A DNA stretch of 64,000 bases from Gammaproteobacteria bacterium (GTDB lineage Bacteria; Pseudomonadota; Gammaproteobacteria; Ga0077554; Ga007554): assembly GCA_016191235.1 (NCBI GenBank), contig JACPOZ010000048.1, positions 1-64,000 on the forward strand, given 5' to 3'. Positions 45,954 to 55,557 of the stretch are shown here, piece by piece. The notes beneath the pieces are model-generated. The model was not told the DNA's origin, did not search any database, and saw only the letters and a program-made list of their open reading frames with translations. Position numbers and translations under genes: made by a program. Each line of letters starts with the position of its first letter. Within the stretch, counting starts at the first letter, position 1.

Positions 45954-46292
45954 GGTGATCTCCTTCTGTATCTGTTCGGTGGGTCGGTCGCCGTCTTCGG
46001 CTTGATTGGGAATTTATTCCCAATTTATCGGGATGTCAAGCCTCTTGCCGGAAATTTTTCACATGATTGCAACAGCAGGAGGAGGGATGGGTAAGTTCAG
46101 CGGCAATGAGGGGGTGGGTTGCTGATGCCGGGCGCGAGGAAACAGTTGTTCACAAGAGGGAGTAAAAATAGTGCATAATACGCCGTTTTAGGATTGGCTG
46201 GCGCAGACGGGATGCTCCCGCGCGATGTGTGCTGGCCGGCTATTTTATTTTAGGGGTCTTTGTCGGACTCCTAAATCGCGGGAGGACGTGAC
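45954..46292. other. Intergenic region between DUF5666 gene and speD
   Basis: 339 bp between divergent genes. The left part holds the DUF5666 promoter and palindrome (46005-46039). The right part is a speD leader containing a possible extended -10 (TGCATAAT near 46172) and the ribosome site GGGAGGACGTGAC before the GTG. No gene is visible. Confidence 0.5.
46005..46039 (-). promoter_or_regulatory. Promoter with overlapping operator for the DUF5666 gene
   Basis: On the minus strand: -35 TTGACA (46039-46034), 17-bp spacer, -10 TAAATT (46016-46011). The perfect palindrome ATTGGGAA-TTTA-TTCCCAAT (46005-46024) covers the -10, a typical repressor arrangement. Confidence 0.65.
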
Positions 46293-47108
46293 GTGGTCAA
46301 GCCACTCAAAAAGCTCAAGCTGCAAGGCTTTAACAATCTTACCAAGTCGTTGAGCTTCAATATCTACGACATTTGCTACGCCAAGACGCCCAAACAGCGC
46401 GGCGAATATATTGAATATATTGACGAGGCCTACAACGCCGAGCGGCTAACGCAAATCCTGACCGATGTTTCCAATATCATCGGCGCCAACATCCTCAATG
46501 TCGCACACCAGGATTATGATCCGCAGGGGGCAAGCGTCACCATGCTCATCTCCGAGGAACCCGTGGTTGCGCAGGATTTGTCCAATACCGAAGCGCCGGG
46601 CCCACTGCCTGAGTCCGTTGTTGCGCATCTGGATAAAAGCCATATCACGGTGCATACCTACCCGGAGAGCCACCCTGTCAGCGGTATCAGCACCTTTCGC
46701 GCCGATATCGACGTTTCCACCTGTGGGCGTATTTCGCCGCTCAAGGCGCTGAACTACCTCATTCATCGCTTTGAGTCCGACATTGTTATCATGGATTACC
46801 GGGTGCGCGGTTTTACCCGTGACATTAACGGCAAAAAGCTCTACATTGACCACAAGATCAATTCGATCCAGAACTATTTGTCCGAAGATAGCCGGGATCG
46901 CTACCAGATGATCGACGTTAACGTCTATCAGGAAAACATCTTTCACACCAAGATGATCCTGAAAGAGTTTGATCTGGATAACTACCTGTTCGGCACGGGG
47001 CAGAAAGACCTGTTGCCAAGCGAGAGCAAAAAGATTAAAAAAATGCTGCGCCGTGAAATGGCTGAGATCTTTTACGGGCGGAACTTGAAGAAGGGGTTGA
47101 GGGTGTAA
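46293..47108 (+). CDS. speD: S-adenosylmethionine decarboxylase proenzyme (E. coli type)
   Basis: A 271-aa class 1A AdoMet decarboxylase. The autocleavage site, by comparison with E. coli SpeD, is LDK|SHI (Lys115-Ser116), producing the pyruvoyl group. The [20 protein letters not shown] and [11 protein letters not shown] segments are also as in E. coli. It makes decarboxylated AdoMet for spermidine. Start GTG 46293 with GGGAGGACGTGAC upstream. speE is not adjacent. Confidence 0.96.
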   Translation: MVKPLKKLKLQGFNNLTKSLSFNIYDICYAKTPKQRGEYIEYIDEAYNAERLTQILTDVSNIIGANILNVAHQDYDPQGASVTMLISEEPVVAQDLSNTEAPGPLPESVVAHLDKSHITVHTYPESHPVSGISTFRADIDVSTCGRISPLKALNYLIHRFESDIVIMDYRVRGFTRDINGKKLYIDHKINSIQNYLSEDSRDRYQMIDVNVYQENIFHTKMILKEFDLDNYLFGTGQKDLLPSESKKIKKMLRREMAEIFYGRNLKKGLRV

Positions 47109-47125
47109 GACTCTTGAGTTTTATA

Positions 47126-47141
47126 GCGGGGGTACCCCCGC
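47126..47141. terminator. Palindrome between speD and the convergent protease gene
   Basis: GCGGGGGTACCCCCGC, a perfect 16-bp palindrome followed by CTATTTCT, lies between convergent stops and could terminate both. Confidence 0.5.
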
Positions 47142-47164
47142 CTATTTCTATCCATGATGATAGC

Positions 47165-49186
47165 CTAAGGCAGCACTACGACACGCTGGAGTAGTGTCTC
47201 AAATTTACGCTCGAAGGCCTCTTTGTTTTGATCCCCGCTCTGGCTATAGCCTGCAACGTAACAGCCTTCCTCGCCGACTTTATCTTTAGGGCACCCAATA
47301 TTCTTGTTGATGGAGGTGCGTCCATTGCCAATGATCGGCCGTCCATCGAAAGGGGTGTTGCCATTTGTGACATCCAGCCAGCGTTTCCGGAACTCTTCAC
47401 CCAGATCCTCCGGTGGATGGAGTACCCGCGACATAATTAATGTCTTATCCGCGCTGACGGACTCGAACAGGCCAACCGCTCCGATATTCAGCGAGGGTTT
47501 GTTGTCGTTGACGGCGAAGTTGAACCCAACGTCCAGGCGCGACCGCGCGCTGATGGACATGCAGTCAGTGGTGCATTCGAACGTGAATTGATTTGTACGT
47601 ACTGACAGCGAGCCATTGTTATCATAGTTGATCTTTAACGTGTTCAGCGGATCCGGCATCAGCTTGGGGAGTTTCAAGAACGTATTCCAATCGCTGATAG
47701 AGCCGCCATACATGAAGTACACGAAATTTACCAAGGCCTCGGTGTCTTTTTCGTAATCGGGTACGGCCTCAACTGGCGGAATGGATAGCAGGATCACGCA
47801 GCCCTCAGGGGTGGGTGAGATGTATGCAAGTAGTTTTCGATTGAGAAATGGGAGATCCCAGCTTTGCGCCTGCCAGGCGCGTCCGTAGTGATCGCGGAAC
47901 CACCGGCTTTGTTGCGCCTGGCCCAGTGATATTGCCCGCCTCGTTTCATATCCTGTGTCCCTTTTGATGGGGAATGTTTTCAGGAACAGGTCCATGAATT
48001 GTTTTGAATCGCCGATTAAATCCTGCAAGTCCATGTTGTCCGGTTTGCGTAGGCGAAACAGATAATAAGATGGGCTTATGTTTCCGCCAATCACAAATCC
48101 ATTCGCGCCCAAATCATTTCTGTAAAGTTGCCCTGCCTGGCTCGGTTCCCAGTCTCCATCCGGGCGTCTTGCGATCAGGGTGGGTTCCTTGACGGTCAAG
48201 GTTGTGGCGAGGAGTTTTCGTGCATTCGATCCCCGGGGAAAGATGTCGCCGCCATGACGATTGAAAATAGCCGCCAGTTGGGTGGCGGAGAATTGTGCCA
48301 AGCCGGGTTGCAATTTCTGCTGGAGATCCTGGGGAGACAAGGGGAGATCAACTTTTATATCGAGTGTATTCGTATCTGAAAAGTCCATATTAGGCAGCTT
48401 GTAACTCTGTAGCCGCTTTACTACGGCTTTATTGTCCGGCGCATCGAAGACTTCTTTCAGGGGTAACGCATAATTCAGGTTTTCATTGGGTGATTTGGCG
48501 ACGACAATGCCGAGTACGTTGCCGTTTTTATCCAGCAAGGGTCCGCCACTGTTGCCGGGTGAGGCTGCGGCGGAAAAGCGTATCCACTTCCATTCACCAT
48601 TACGATCCTCCGGCGTGTCGGAAGTATACGTTCCGTCACGAATCACGATGCCATCCCCCAAAGCATTGCCTACTGCGAACACGGGCTCGTTAATGGGTGA
48701 TGTCTGGGCGGGCGTTAAGGATTTGATTGGTTTGAAATCTTTTAAGGTAAATACAACGAAGTCACGCTGGTAGGAGTATTTAACGATTTTGTCGATCTCA
48801 TATATCGTCCCTTTGGTGTCGCGGAGCATTGGGACTCCATAGAGTGTTGGCGAATGCAGGCTGAGCACATGTGCTGCGGTTACCACGCGCCCATTGGGGA
48901 GCACAAAGGCGGTCCCGATGGAAACGTACTTGTCTTTCCGGTATGAAAAAGGCAGGAGATCAAAATTAATGGGTTGGTCATAAGTGATCTTTGTTTCGTC
49001 AGGCTTGGGTACGACCACCTCAAAAATGGTCTCCTTGATAAGGGCGACCTGCTCAGGCGGTAGAGTCAATGCGTTCGCCAGTCTGGGCATGAACATGCCG
49101 GCAAGAAGGTTTAGGGTTAGCAGGCTTGCCAGTATATATCCGGTGTGAGGGCAGTTTTTTATCGGCGTTTCGGGTGCAATGCTCAT
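47165..49186 (-). CDS. Trypsin-like protease with large uncharacterised C-terminal region
   Basis: A 673-aa protein from ATG 49186 (MSIAPETPIKN; AAGAGAAA ribosome site). It has an N-terminal membrane or signal segment (ILASLLTLNLLAGMFM), then an S1 domain with His in VVTAAHVLSLH, Asp in YQRDFVVFTL and Ser in ASPGNSGGPLL. From about residue 260 onward about 400 residues match no family I recognise; they contain several Cys (CTTDC, CPKDKVGEEGC) and a serine protease-independent fold. It may be a periplasmic sensor or processing protease. Confidence 0.72.
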   Translation of the reverse strand: MSIAPETPIKNCPHTGYILASLLTLNLLAGMFMPRLANALTLPPEQVALIKETIFEVVVPKPDETKITYDQPINFDLLPFSYRKDKYVSIGTAFVLPNGRVVTAAHVLSLHSPTLYGVPMLRDTKGTIYEIDKIVKYSYQRDFVVFTLKDFKPIKSLTPAQTSPINEPVFAVGNALGDGIVIRDGTYTSDTPEDRNGEWKWIRFSAAASPGNSGGPLLDKNGNVLGIVVAKSPNENLNYALPLKEVFDAPDNKAVVKRLQSYKLPNMDFSDTNTLDIKVDLPLSPQDLQQKLQPGLAQFSATQLAAIFNRHGGDIFPRGSNARKLLATTLTVKEPTLIARRPDGDWEPSQAGQLYRNDLGANGFVIGGNISPSYYLFRLRKPDNMDLQDLIGDSKQFMDLFLKTFPIKRDTGYETRRAISLGQAQQSRWFRDHYGRAWQAQSWDLPFLNRKLLAYISPTPEGCVILLSIPPVEAVPDYEKDTEALVNFVYFMYGGSISDWNTFLKLPKLMPDPLNTLKINYDNNGSLSVRTNQFTFECTTDCMSISARSRLDVGFNFAVNDNKPSLNIGAVGLFESVSADKTLIMSRVLHPPEDLGEEFRKRWLDVTNGNTPFDGRPIIGNGRTSINKNIGCPKDKVGEEGCYVAGYSQSGDQNKEAFERKFETLLQRVVVLP

Positions 49187-49298
49187 GATTTTCTCTTGCT
49201 GGGAAGCGGGTGGCGTATGGGTGAGGGGATTGCTGGACAAGCTTGCTCTTGATGTTTTACATCTCGCTACGCACCACGTGGAGGGCATAATCCTATAA

Positions 49299-49357
49299 TG
49301 CGTTGTGTTGCTACTCAACGCTTGGTGGGTTACGCAGAAAACGCTAACCCACCCTGC
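49299..49357 (-). repeat. Dispersed hairpin repeat, copy B
   Basis: Reverse-complement counterpart of 14902-14956: GCAGGGTGGGTTAGCG and GCGTAACCCACC arms, then AGCGTTGAGTAGCAACACAA. It lies between coq7 and the protease gene. Copies differ by about 12 bases but keep the pairing, as expected for a REP-like element under structural constraint. Confidence 0.7.
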
Positions 49358-49369
49358 ATTTGGATTAAC

Positions 49370-50008
49370 TTATACCCAAGACGCCGTTTTTGTCATCACG
49401 CGCGAAGTAAGCGCCATCAGTTTTTTGACCGGCCATGGCAACGCCGCGCCGCCTGCTTCGAGGGCGACGGTTGCATGGTGGGTTTCATCCTCTTTCATCT
49501 GCTCAAGTATCGCCCGGCTTTTCATGTCCTGGGGCGGCAGGTGCTGCAGGTGATCTTCCAGGTGTTTCACCACCTGATGCTCGGTCTCCGCCACGAATCC
49601 CAGGCTCCATTTGTCGCCTGCTGCACCTGCCAGTGCGCCGATGGCGAACGAGCCTGCATACCACGCCGGGTTCAGTACGCTGGTGTGGCTGCCCAGTTCC
49701 TTGATGCGTCCCTCGCACCAGTCGAGATGATCGTTTTCCTCCAGCGCCGCGCGTTCCATTTTTTCGCGTACCTCGGGCAATTTCGCGGTGAGAGCCTGTC
49801 CCTGGTAGAGCGCCTGAGCCGAGACCTCGCCCGCGTGATTGACACGCATCAGGCGCGCTGCGCGACGCCGTTCTTCCTCTGAAAGCTCGGAGTCCTCAAG
49901 AGTGTTGGCGGGATTGGGGCGTTCGGTGACCTGCGGTTTGCCGAACACGGTGCGTACCGCCTGGTCGAGATTGATGAGCAGGTGGTCAATGGGGGAGTAG
50001 TGGCGCAT
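49370..50008 (-). CDS. coq7: Ubiquinone biosynthesis diiron hydroxylase Coq7
   Basis: A 212-aa DMQ hydroxylase with the four-helix diiron ligands: [45 protein letters not shown] and [10 protein letters not shown]. It performs the last hydroxylation of ubiquinone synthesis, so the organism respires with ubiquinone. ATG 50008 is preferred to the TTG at 50023. Confidence 0.95.
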   Translation of the reverse strand: MRHYSPIDHLLINLDQAVRTVFGKPQVTERPNPANTLEDSELSEEERRRAARLMRVNHAGEVSAQALYQGQALTAKLPEVREKMERAALEENDHLDWCEGRIKELGSHTSVLNPAWYAGSFAIGALAGAAGDKWSLGFVAETEHQVVKHLEDHLQHLPPQDMKSRAILEQMKEDETHHATVALEAGGAALPWPVKKLMALTSRVMTKTASWV

Positions 50009-50067
50009 TTGATAAAGATACAAGAGTCACATGACAAGTAGCAAGTTGTGACAACGCTGACATGGCC

Positions 50068-51303
50068 TTATTTTATTACCCGCATCTGTCTTTCAAGCAA
50101 TGTCACAGGGTGGATCACTTCGACATCTGTGCCGGACTCGCGCAGCCCCGCCGCCAAATGTAAGGCGCAGCCTAGGTTGGAGCTAACCAGTATTTCTGCG
50201 CCCGCAGCCTTTAGCGCCTCCAGTTTGTCGTTACGCAAGCTGTCGGCAAGTGCAGGCTGGGTGATCATGTAGGCGCCCGCCGCGCCACAACACTGGGCGT
50301 TTCCCGGCAGGGGGATCAGCTCGATGCCGGGGATATGGCGCAGCAGTGTATACGGGTGAGCCTGCTGGTGCAGTACATGGCGCAGACTGCACGGGTCATG
50401 CACTGCGACCCGTTTGAGGAGCGGCGAGAATGTGATGTCCTCTGGCCAGGCGATGCCCGCCAGGAATTGGCTGATGTCCTGCACCGAGTGCGCGAAGGAT
50501 CGAGTCCGTTGATCGTCGGCGATGAGCTGATCATATTCGGCAAGCTGCGCGCCGCAGCCGCTGGCGGCTGAAATCACGGCGTCCACCTTCAGTGCCGCGA
50601 ATGCAGCAAGGTTTTTTTCTGCCAGTTGCCGCGCCTGTGCAGGTTGCCCATTGTGCAGGTGCAGCGCCCCGCAGCACGCCTGGGTGCGCGGCACGTGAAC
50701 TCCGTAGCCGCAGGTGGTCAGCAGGCGGATTGCCGCGCTCAGAGTGGCAGTGTCCATCACCTCGGCGACGCACCCGGTAAATAGCGCCACCGTGCCGCGT
50801 TTCTCGCCGCGTGGCGGATAATAGTCCTGCCAGGCAGGGGCTGGCGGGAGAGGCGGCAGCAGCGCGTCCAGCCGCCCGGTGCCCGCGAGCCGCGCCAAGC
50901 CGCTCACGCGTGCCAACCGCTGGAGCCCGGAGCGCTGGTAGAAGCGCAGCAGCCTGGCGGCGAATCGCAGCAGCGGCTTGCGGGAGATCAACCCGTACAT
51001 GGCTGCTTCGCGCGTCGACTGTTCCCGCTGGCTTTTTATGAGCGCACGCCCCGCGTCGATGATCGTCCCATAGTGCACGCCGGAGGGGCACACATCCTCG
51101 CAGGCGCGGCAGGTGAGGCAGCTTGCCAGATGCGCCTCCAGACGTGGCGTCAGCGCCAGCCGCCCGCCCGCCAGCCCCTCGATCAGGGCGATGCGCCCGC
51201 GCGGCGATTCACCCTCGTTGCGCGTCTTGGTGTACGTGGGGCAGTGCGGCAGACACAGCCCGCACTTCACGCAGAGGTCGGTTTGTTTTAACAAATCAGT
51301 CAC
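50068..51303 (-). CDS. Second GlcF-like (Fe-S)-binding protein
   Basis: A 411-aa paralogue of GlcF: ferredoxin motifs CVKCGLCLPHCP (near residue 11) and CLTCRACEDVCP (near 62) and two CCG domains (QACCGALHLH, QCCGAAGAY). It has no neighbouring GlcD/GlcE-like genes. It could serve another FAD dehydrogenase encoded elsewhere, such as D-lactate dehydrogenase. It is divergent from dusB. Confidence 0.88.
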   Translation of the reverse strand: MTDLLKQTDLCVKCGLCLPHCPTYTKTRNEGESPRGRIALIEGLAGGRLALTPRLEAHLASCLTCRACEDVCPSGVHYGTIIDAGRALIKSQREQSTREAAMYGLISRKPLLRFAARLLRFYQRSGLQRLARVSGLARLAGTGRLDALLPPLPPAPAWQDYYPPRGEKRGTVALFTGCVAEVMDTATLSAAIRLLTTCGYGVHVPRTQACCGALHLHNGQPAQARQLAEKNLAAFAALKVDAVISAASGCGAQLAEYDQLIADDQRTRSFAHSVQDISQFLAGIAWPEDITFSPLLKRVAVHDPCSLRHVLHQQAHPYTLLRHIPGIELIPLPGNAQCCGAAGAYMITQPALADSLRNDKLEALKAAGAEILVSSNLGCALHLAAGLRESGTDVEVIHPVTLLERQMRVIK

Positions 51304-51492
51304 AAGTCAAAAATTCTTTGTAAAACCAACATTATACGCGATCATTGCACGAATTTATGAAATATCCAGGCTAAATTATTATGGAGCAGCGCTGATTTCT
51401 CATGCGGTTGCTCTTTATCCATGGCTGGTTAAGGGGTATCATTTCCGCCCTTATACTTCGCGATTATTAGGGCATCATGCCCACAAAAAACT

Positions 51493-52479
51493 ATGCAGAT
51501 CGGTCCGTACAAGCTCATCAATAACCTGGTGCTCGCCCCTATGGCGGGCGTGACAGACCGCCCGTTCCGGCAGTTATGCAAGGAGCAGGGCGCAGGCATG
51601 GCGGTGTCCGAAATGGTGTCATCCAACTCGTTGCTGTGGGGCAGTGCCAAGACCTTGCGCCGTTCCAACCACGAGGGTGAGACCGAGCCCACATCGGTAC
51701 AGCTCGCCGGGGCCGATCCTGCCATGATGGCCGAGGCGGCACGCTATAACGTGGACAATGGCGCGCAGATCATCGATCTCAACATGGGCTGCCCGGCGAA
51801 GAAGGTGTGCAATGTCATGGCCGGTTCGGCGCTGCTGCAGGATGAGCTGTTGGTGGGACGGATTCTCGATGCCGTGGTGGCTGCCGTGAATGTGCCGGTA
51901 ACGCTCAAAATCCGCACCGGCTGGGACAAGAACCACCGCAACGGCGTGGCCATCGCGCGCATCGCCGAGCAGGCCGGCATCCAGGCGCTGGCGGTGCATG
52001 GCCGCACCCGCGCCTGCGGTTACACGGGGGATGCGGAATATGACAGCATTGCCGCCATCAAGGCCGCCATCAACATTCCAGTGATCGCCAACGGCGACAT
52101 CACCACGCCTGAAAAAGCCAAATTCGTGCTCGACTATACGCGCGCCGATGCCGTTATGATTGGCCGTGCCGCGCAGGGGCGGCCGTGGTTGTTCCGCATT
52201 ATTGATCATTATCTGAAAACCGGCCAAGTGCTTCCCGATCCCTCGGTGCCGGAGATACGCCACATCATGATGAATCACCTGCACAGGCTCTACGAATTCT
52301 ATGGCGAGCGCACCGGCGTGCATATGGCGCGCAAGCATATCTCCTGGTACAGCAAGGGCCAGCCGGGCGGTGGCGCGTTCCGACATGAGGTCAATAAGCT
52401 GGAAACCATCGAACAACAACTCGCCGTGACGCGCGACTTTTTCGATCGCCTGGAGATGGGCCTGGAACTGGCCGCATGA
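51493..52479 (+). CDS. dusB: tRNA-dihydrouridine synthase B
   Basis: A 328-aa flavin enzyme: VLAPMAGVTDRPFRQLC, NMGCPAKKVCNVMAGSALL with the catalytic Cys, KIRTGWD, VHGRTR, MIGRAAQGRPWLF. It reduces U17 of tRNA. It overlaps fis by 4 nt, the conserved gammaproteobacterial dusB-fis operon. Confidence 0.96.
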   Translation: MQIGPYKLINNLVLAPMAGVTDRPFRQLCKEQGAGMAVSEMVSSNSLLWGSAKTLRRSNHEGETEPTSVQLAGADPAMMAEAARYNVDNGAQIIDLNMGCPAKKVCNVMAGSALLQDELLVGRILDAVVAAVNVPVTLKIRTGWDKNHRNGVAIARIAEQAGIQALAVHGRTRACGYTGDAEYDSIAAIKAAINIPVIANGDITTPEKAKFVLDYTRADAVMIGRAAQGRPWLFRIIDHYLKTGQVLPDPSVPEIRHIMMNHLHRLYEFYGERTGVHMARKHISWYSKGQPGGGAFRHEVNKLETIEQQLAVTRDFFDRLEMGLELAA

Positions 52480-52757
52480 GCATGTCTCCAACAGAAATGT
52501 CGTCATCCGTTGTACGTGAACGCCGCAAAAAACCGCTGTCTGGTTGTGTCGAAGCCGCCCTGGTGCGTTATTTCAAAGACCTGGACGGGCATGCGCCTGC
52601 CGGTGACCTTTATCAGATGGTGATCAGCGAGGTGGAGCGCCCCTTGCTGGCCGCAGTGATGCAGCATGCGCGCGGCAACCAGAGTCTGGCCGCAGAAATA
52701 CTCGGCATTAATCGCGGCACCCTGCGTAAGAAGCTACAACAATACGGTCTGGAATGA
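52476..52757 (+). CDS. fis: DNA-binding protein Fis
   Basis: A 93-aa nucleoid protein: N-terminal variable part and C-terminal helix-turn-helix HARGNQSLAAEILGINRGTLRKKLQQYG as in Fis. It bends DNA, stimulates stable RNA promoters and recombination. Overlaps dusB by 4 nt. The miniature element sits 19 bp after its stop. Confidence 0.95.
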   Translation: MSMSPTEMSSSVVRERRKKPLSGCVEAALVRYFKDLDGHAPAGDLYQMVISEVERPLLAAVMQHARGNQSLAAEILGINRGTLRKKLQQYGLE

Positions 52758-52776
52758 TGCCTTACTCCATTTTCAA

Positions 52777-53012
52777 CCTAAAAACGGCAGTTGGACGGGG
52801 TGGAGTGTGCGGTTTTCGGGGTGCAGGGCAAGGCGCGACGATGCGGAATGGTTGTTCCATTCCAAGGAGTTGCAACGCTGCCATGCGCACTGAAAACCGC
52901 GCAATCCGGCCCCGTAGTGGGCTTCACCAAACAGGTGAACCCGCAGGGCGCGTAAAGTCTCACAAAACATATTTCTAGCCGTCCAGAGAAGCGGTCAACT
53001 GCCGTTTTTAGG
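52777..53012 (+). mobile_element. Miniature inverted-repeat element, copy 2
   Basis: A 236-bp element with 17-bp perfect terminal inverted repeats (CCTAAAAACGGCAGTTG) flanked by TTCAA direct repeats (5-bp target duplication). It is about 95% identical to copy 1 (11211-11430), read in reverse, apart from an extra stretch of about 16 bp after the left end. The same two internal hairpins occur. No reading frame is convincing. The terminal sequences could be recognised by a transposase elsewhere in the genome. Confidence 0.88.
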
Positions 53013-53130
53013 TTCAATCCAATGGTGTATTTTATACCCTCCCCCGCCCGGTGATGACGGGGACGCAGAATCCCTGCCGTCTCTGTGAGTTCTGCGGTTT
53101 TTAGGATCACCGGGGCAATAAGGAAATCTC

Positions 53131-53679
53131 ATGCAGCGACGCGCCATTTTCATTGACCGTGACGGCACCATCAACGTCGAGAAAAATTACCTCTTCAAGT
53201 TCGAGGACTGGGAGTGGATTCCCGGCGCTGTTGACGCGATTCGCATGTTTAATGAGGCGGGGTTTCTCGTGATCGTCATCTCCAATCAGGCCGGGGTTGC
53301 GCGGGGTTATTACGGCGCTGACGATATCGAAAAACTGCATGCATCGGTGACGCGCGTATTGGAAAGCCAAAATGCAAAGGTCGACGGTTATTATTATTGC
53401 CCCCATCACCCGGAATTTGGTGATAACCGGGAATGCGACTGCCGCAAACCCGCCCCTGGAATGATCCTGGAGGCCCAGCGGGATTGGGACATAGACCTCG
53501 CTCATTCTTATATGATCGGCGATAAAGCCAGCGACATCGAGGCTGCTCTTGCTGCGGGTGTCCATCCTGTCATGGTCGCTACAGGCTATGGCTCCGCTGA
53601 ACGTAACTCGATTGATAGCAGGGTACCCTATGTTGCGGATTTGCTGGCGGCGGCAAGGTTTATATTGAGCGAAAAATAA
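53131..53679 (+). CDS. gmhB: D-glycero-D-manno-heptose 1,7-bisphosphate 7-phosphatase
   Basis: A 182-aa HAD-IIIA phosphatase: IFIDRDGTINV nucleophile and acid/base Asp, SNQAGVARG, the zinc-binding loop CPHHPEFG with CDCRKP, and YMIGDKASDIEAA. It makes heptose-1-phosphate for ADP-heptose, matching the adjacent waaC/waaF core genes. It is on the opposite strand from waaC. Confidence 0.93.
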   Translation: MQRRAIFIDRDGTINVEKNYLFKFEDWEWIPGAVDAIRMFNEAGFLVIVISNQAGVARGYYGADDIEKLHASVTRVLESQNAKVDGYYYCPHHPEFGDNRECDCRKPAPGMILEAQRDWDIDLAHSYMIGDKASDIEAALAAGVHPVMVATGYGSAERNSIDSRVPYVADLLAAARFILSEK

Positions 53680-53699
53680 CCCCCAGCGGCTGCTTGTAA

Positions 53700-54722
53700 T
53701 CAGGCCGCGCTATCCCCTGCCGTGGCCGCCTGTTTGGTCAGCCACGGGTGGAGGCGCAGCATGATACTGTCCTCCGTCAGGTCACCCTGTTGCAAAGAAA
53801 GATTGCATGCCAAGGCCCCACTTTCTCCCGCCAACACGCCGGTCAAACCGGGGGCCGTGGTCAAATACAGGGCCACCGTGGGCCGGCCCAGCGCTGCCGC
53901 TAGGTGGACCAGGCCGGTATCCACTCCTATCACCGTTTGCGCCCCGCTCAGCACCTGCGCCATTTGATTCAGCCCCAGGCGCGGCAATACCAAGGCGTGA
54001 TCAAGACCTGCGGCAATCGCCTCGGCATTGGCATGCTCGCGTTCGCTGCCCCAGGGCAGCAGCACGTGCATGCCCAGCGCGTTCATCCGGTGGCCCAGCG
54101 CGATCCAGCGCTGAATCCCCCATTCCTTGTCGCGGCGGGATGTGGCGTGCAGGAAGAGCGTATAACGTGTGGGCAGTACCACCGGCACCACCGGCGTCAG
54201 CCTGCCCGCCCGGCTCACCAAGCCCCCCAGACCATAGTCCAGCGGCAAGGTTGTGTTGTCGTAGCCAAGTGCTTGGGCCAGTAGATGACGGTTGCGCGCG
54301 ATGGCGTGAGCGTCCCTCGCCACGGAGATTCGGTGGTCATAGAACAGCGATGCCAAGGGCTCGCGGACACTGCTTTGGTCGTAACCCGCTTTGAGCCCGC
54401 GCGCCCAGGATGCCAGCCAGGCGCTTTTCAGCAGGCCTTGGCTATCCACCACCCAATCGTAATACTCTTCGCACAGGCGCGCGTGCGCCTGTGCGATCTC
54501 GCGCCACGTGTCTTTTTGCAAGGGCCGCTTGCGCCAGCGGCGGATCGCTACCGGGATCACTTGCCGCACCGCAGGATGCCAGGCCGGGATGGCGGCGAAC
54601 GGCTCTTCCACCACCCAATCGAGCACCAAGCCGGGGCAGGCTCTGTGCGCGTCGGTCACGGCGGGCAACATGTGGATCACATCGCCCATGGAGGAAGTCT
54701 TGACGATCAGCACTTTGGTCAT
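53700..54722 (-). CDS. waaC: Lipopolysaccharide heptosyltransferase I
   Basis: A 340-aa GT9 enzyme: KVLIVKTSSMGDVIHMLPAV, YDWVVDSQGLLKSA, HATSRRDKEW, IGVDTGLVHLAAALG. It adds the first heptose to Kdo. It is the last gene of the minus-strand core locus. Confidence 0.93.
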   Translation of the reverse strand: MTKVLIVKTSSMGDVIHMLPAVTDAHRACPGLVLDWVVEEPFAAIPAWHPAVRQVIPVAIRRWRKRPLQKDTWREIAQAHARLCEEYYDWVVDSQGLLKSAWLASWARGLKAGYDQSSVREPLASLFYDHRISVARDAHAIARNRHLLAQALGYDNTTLPLDYGLGGLVSRAGRLTPVVPVVLPTRYTLFLHATSRRDKEWGIQRWIALGHRMNALGMHVLLPWGSEREHANAEAIAAGLDHALVLPRLGLNQMAQVLSGAQTVIGVDTGLVHLAAALGRPTVALYLTTAPGLTGVLAGESGALACNLSLQQGDLTEDSIMLRLHPWLTKQAATAGDSAA

Positions 54723-54725
54723 GGG

Positions 54726-55550
54726 CTAGGTGCCGGAGGGCAGATATTGGTCCACGCCGCGCACGGCGCGGATCTCGGTACCGGCGAGCACTTGATTCAA
54801 GCGCGCGATATTCTCCGGAGTTAGACTACGGTCGTGCTCAGCATGCCACAGGTGCAGCACGGGAGCGCCAAACCGGCCGTCCTTGCGCCGGATGCCGGCA
54901 CGGATCAGGCGCACTGCCAGATCGGCATCCTCATGGCCCCACCCCTCGTAGCGCTCGTCCAAGCCGTTGACCCGCAGCAGATCCTCTCGCCAGGCGCCGA
55001 GGTTGCAGGTTTTGGCGCCGCGCCACTCCGTAGGCCGGGCGCAGCGGAACCGGTTGTCGGGCAGGGTAAACAACGGGGCAAAGCGGTTGATCCAACCGCG
55101 TGCGCGGGCGTACAGCCAGAAGGTCCGGGGTTTTACATGCACCGCGATCCGCTGTTCGAGCACGCGCTGGGAGAACTTGCGGCTTAGCAGCAGGCGATTG
55201 CCCGCCACGAACCAGCCGCTTTGGGCCAGACGCAGGTGGGCGCTGACGAATCCCGGAAGCGGCACGCAGTCGCCATCCACGAAAATGACATAATCGCCTT
55301 GGGCGCGGGCCAGGGCGCGGTTGCGTGCTTGCGCGGCGCGAAAGCCCCGGTCCTCCTGCCAGACGTGGATGAGGGGAAACGGCAACTGTGGGCGCAGGTC
55401 TGCGAGCAACTGTGCCGTCTCCTGCGTGGAGCCGTCGTCCGCGATCAGTACCTCGAAGCATGCGCAGTCTTGGGCGCTGAAACCCTGCAACACCACGCGC
55501 AGCGTATCGGGACGGTTGTAAGTGGTAATGATGACGGAGGCGGTGATCAT
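54726..55550 (-). CDS. Family 2 glycosyltransferase, galactosyltransferase-like C-terminus
   Basis: A 274-aa GT-A enzyme from ATG 55550 (MITASVIITTYNRP). DDGS and DGDC near 105 are the nucleotide-sugar binding motifs, and GWGHEDADLAVRLIRAG near 215 is the GT7C-type acceptor segment. It probably adds a sugar to LPS core. It starts 7 nt after the previous gene. Confidence 0.87.
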   Translation of the reverse strand: MITASVIITTYNRPDTLRVVLQGFSAQDCACFEVLIADDGSTQETAQLLADLRPQLPFPLIHVWQEDRGFRAAQARNRALARAQGDYVIFVDGDCVPLPGFVSAHLRLAQSGWFVAGNRLLLSRKFSQRVLEQRIAVHVKPRTFWLYARARGWINRFAPLFTLPDNRFRCARPTEWRGAKTCNLGAWREDLLRVNGLDERYEGWGHEDADLAVRLIRAGIRRKDGRFGAPVLHLWHAEHDRSLTPENIARLNQVLAGTEIRAVRGVDQYLPSGT

Positions 55551-55557
55551 GGGGCTG

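Noticed and set aside
53088-53106. TCTGCGGTTTTTAGGATCA resembling a MITE end
   Set aside because: Only a partial match to the 17-bp terminus and no partner end; could be a decayed third element or chance.
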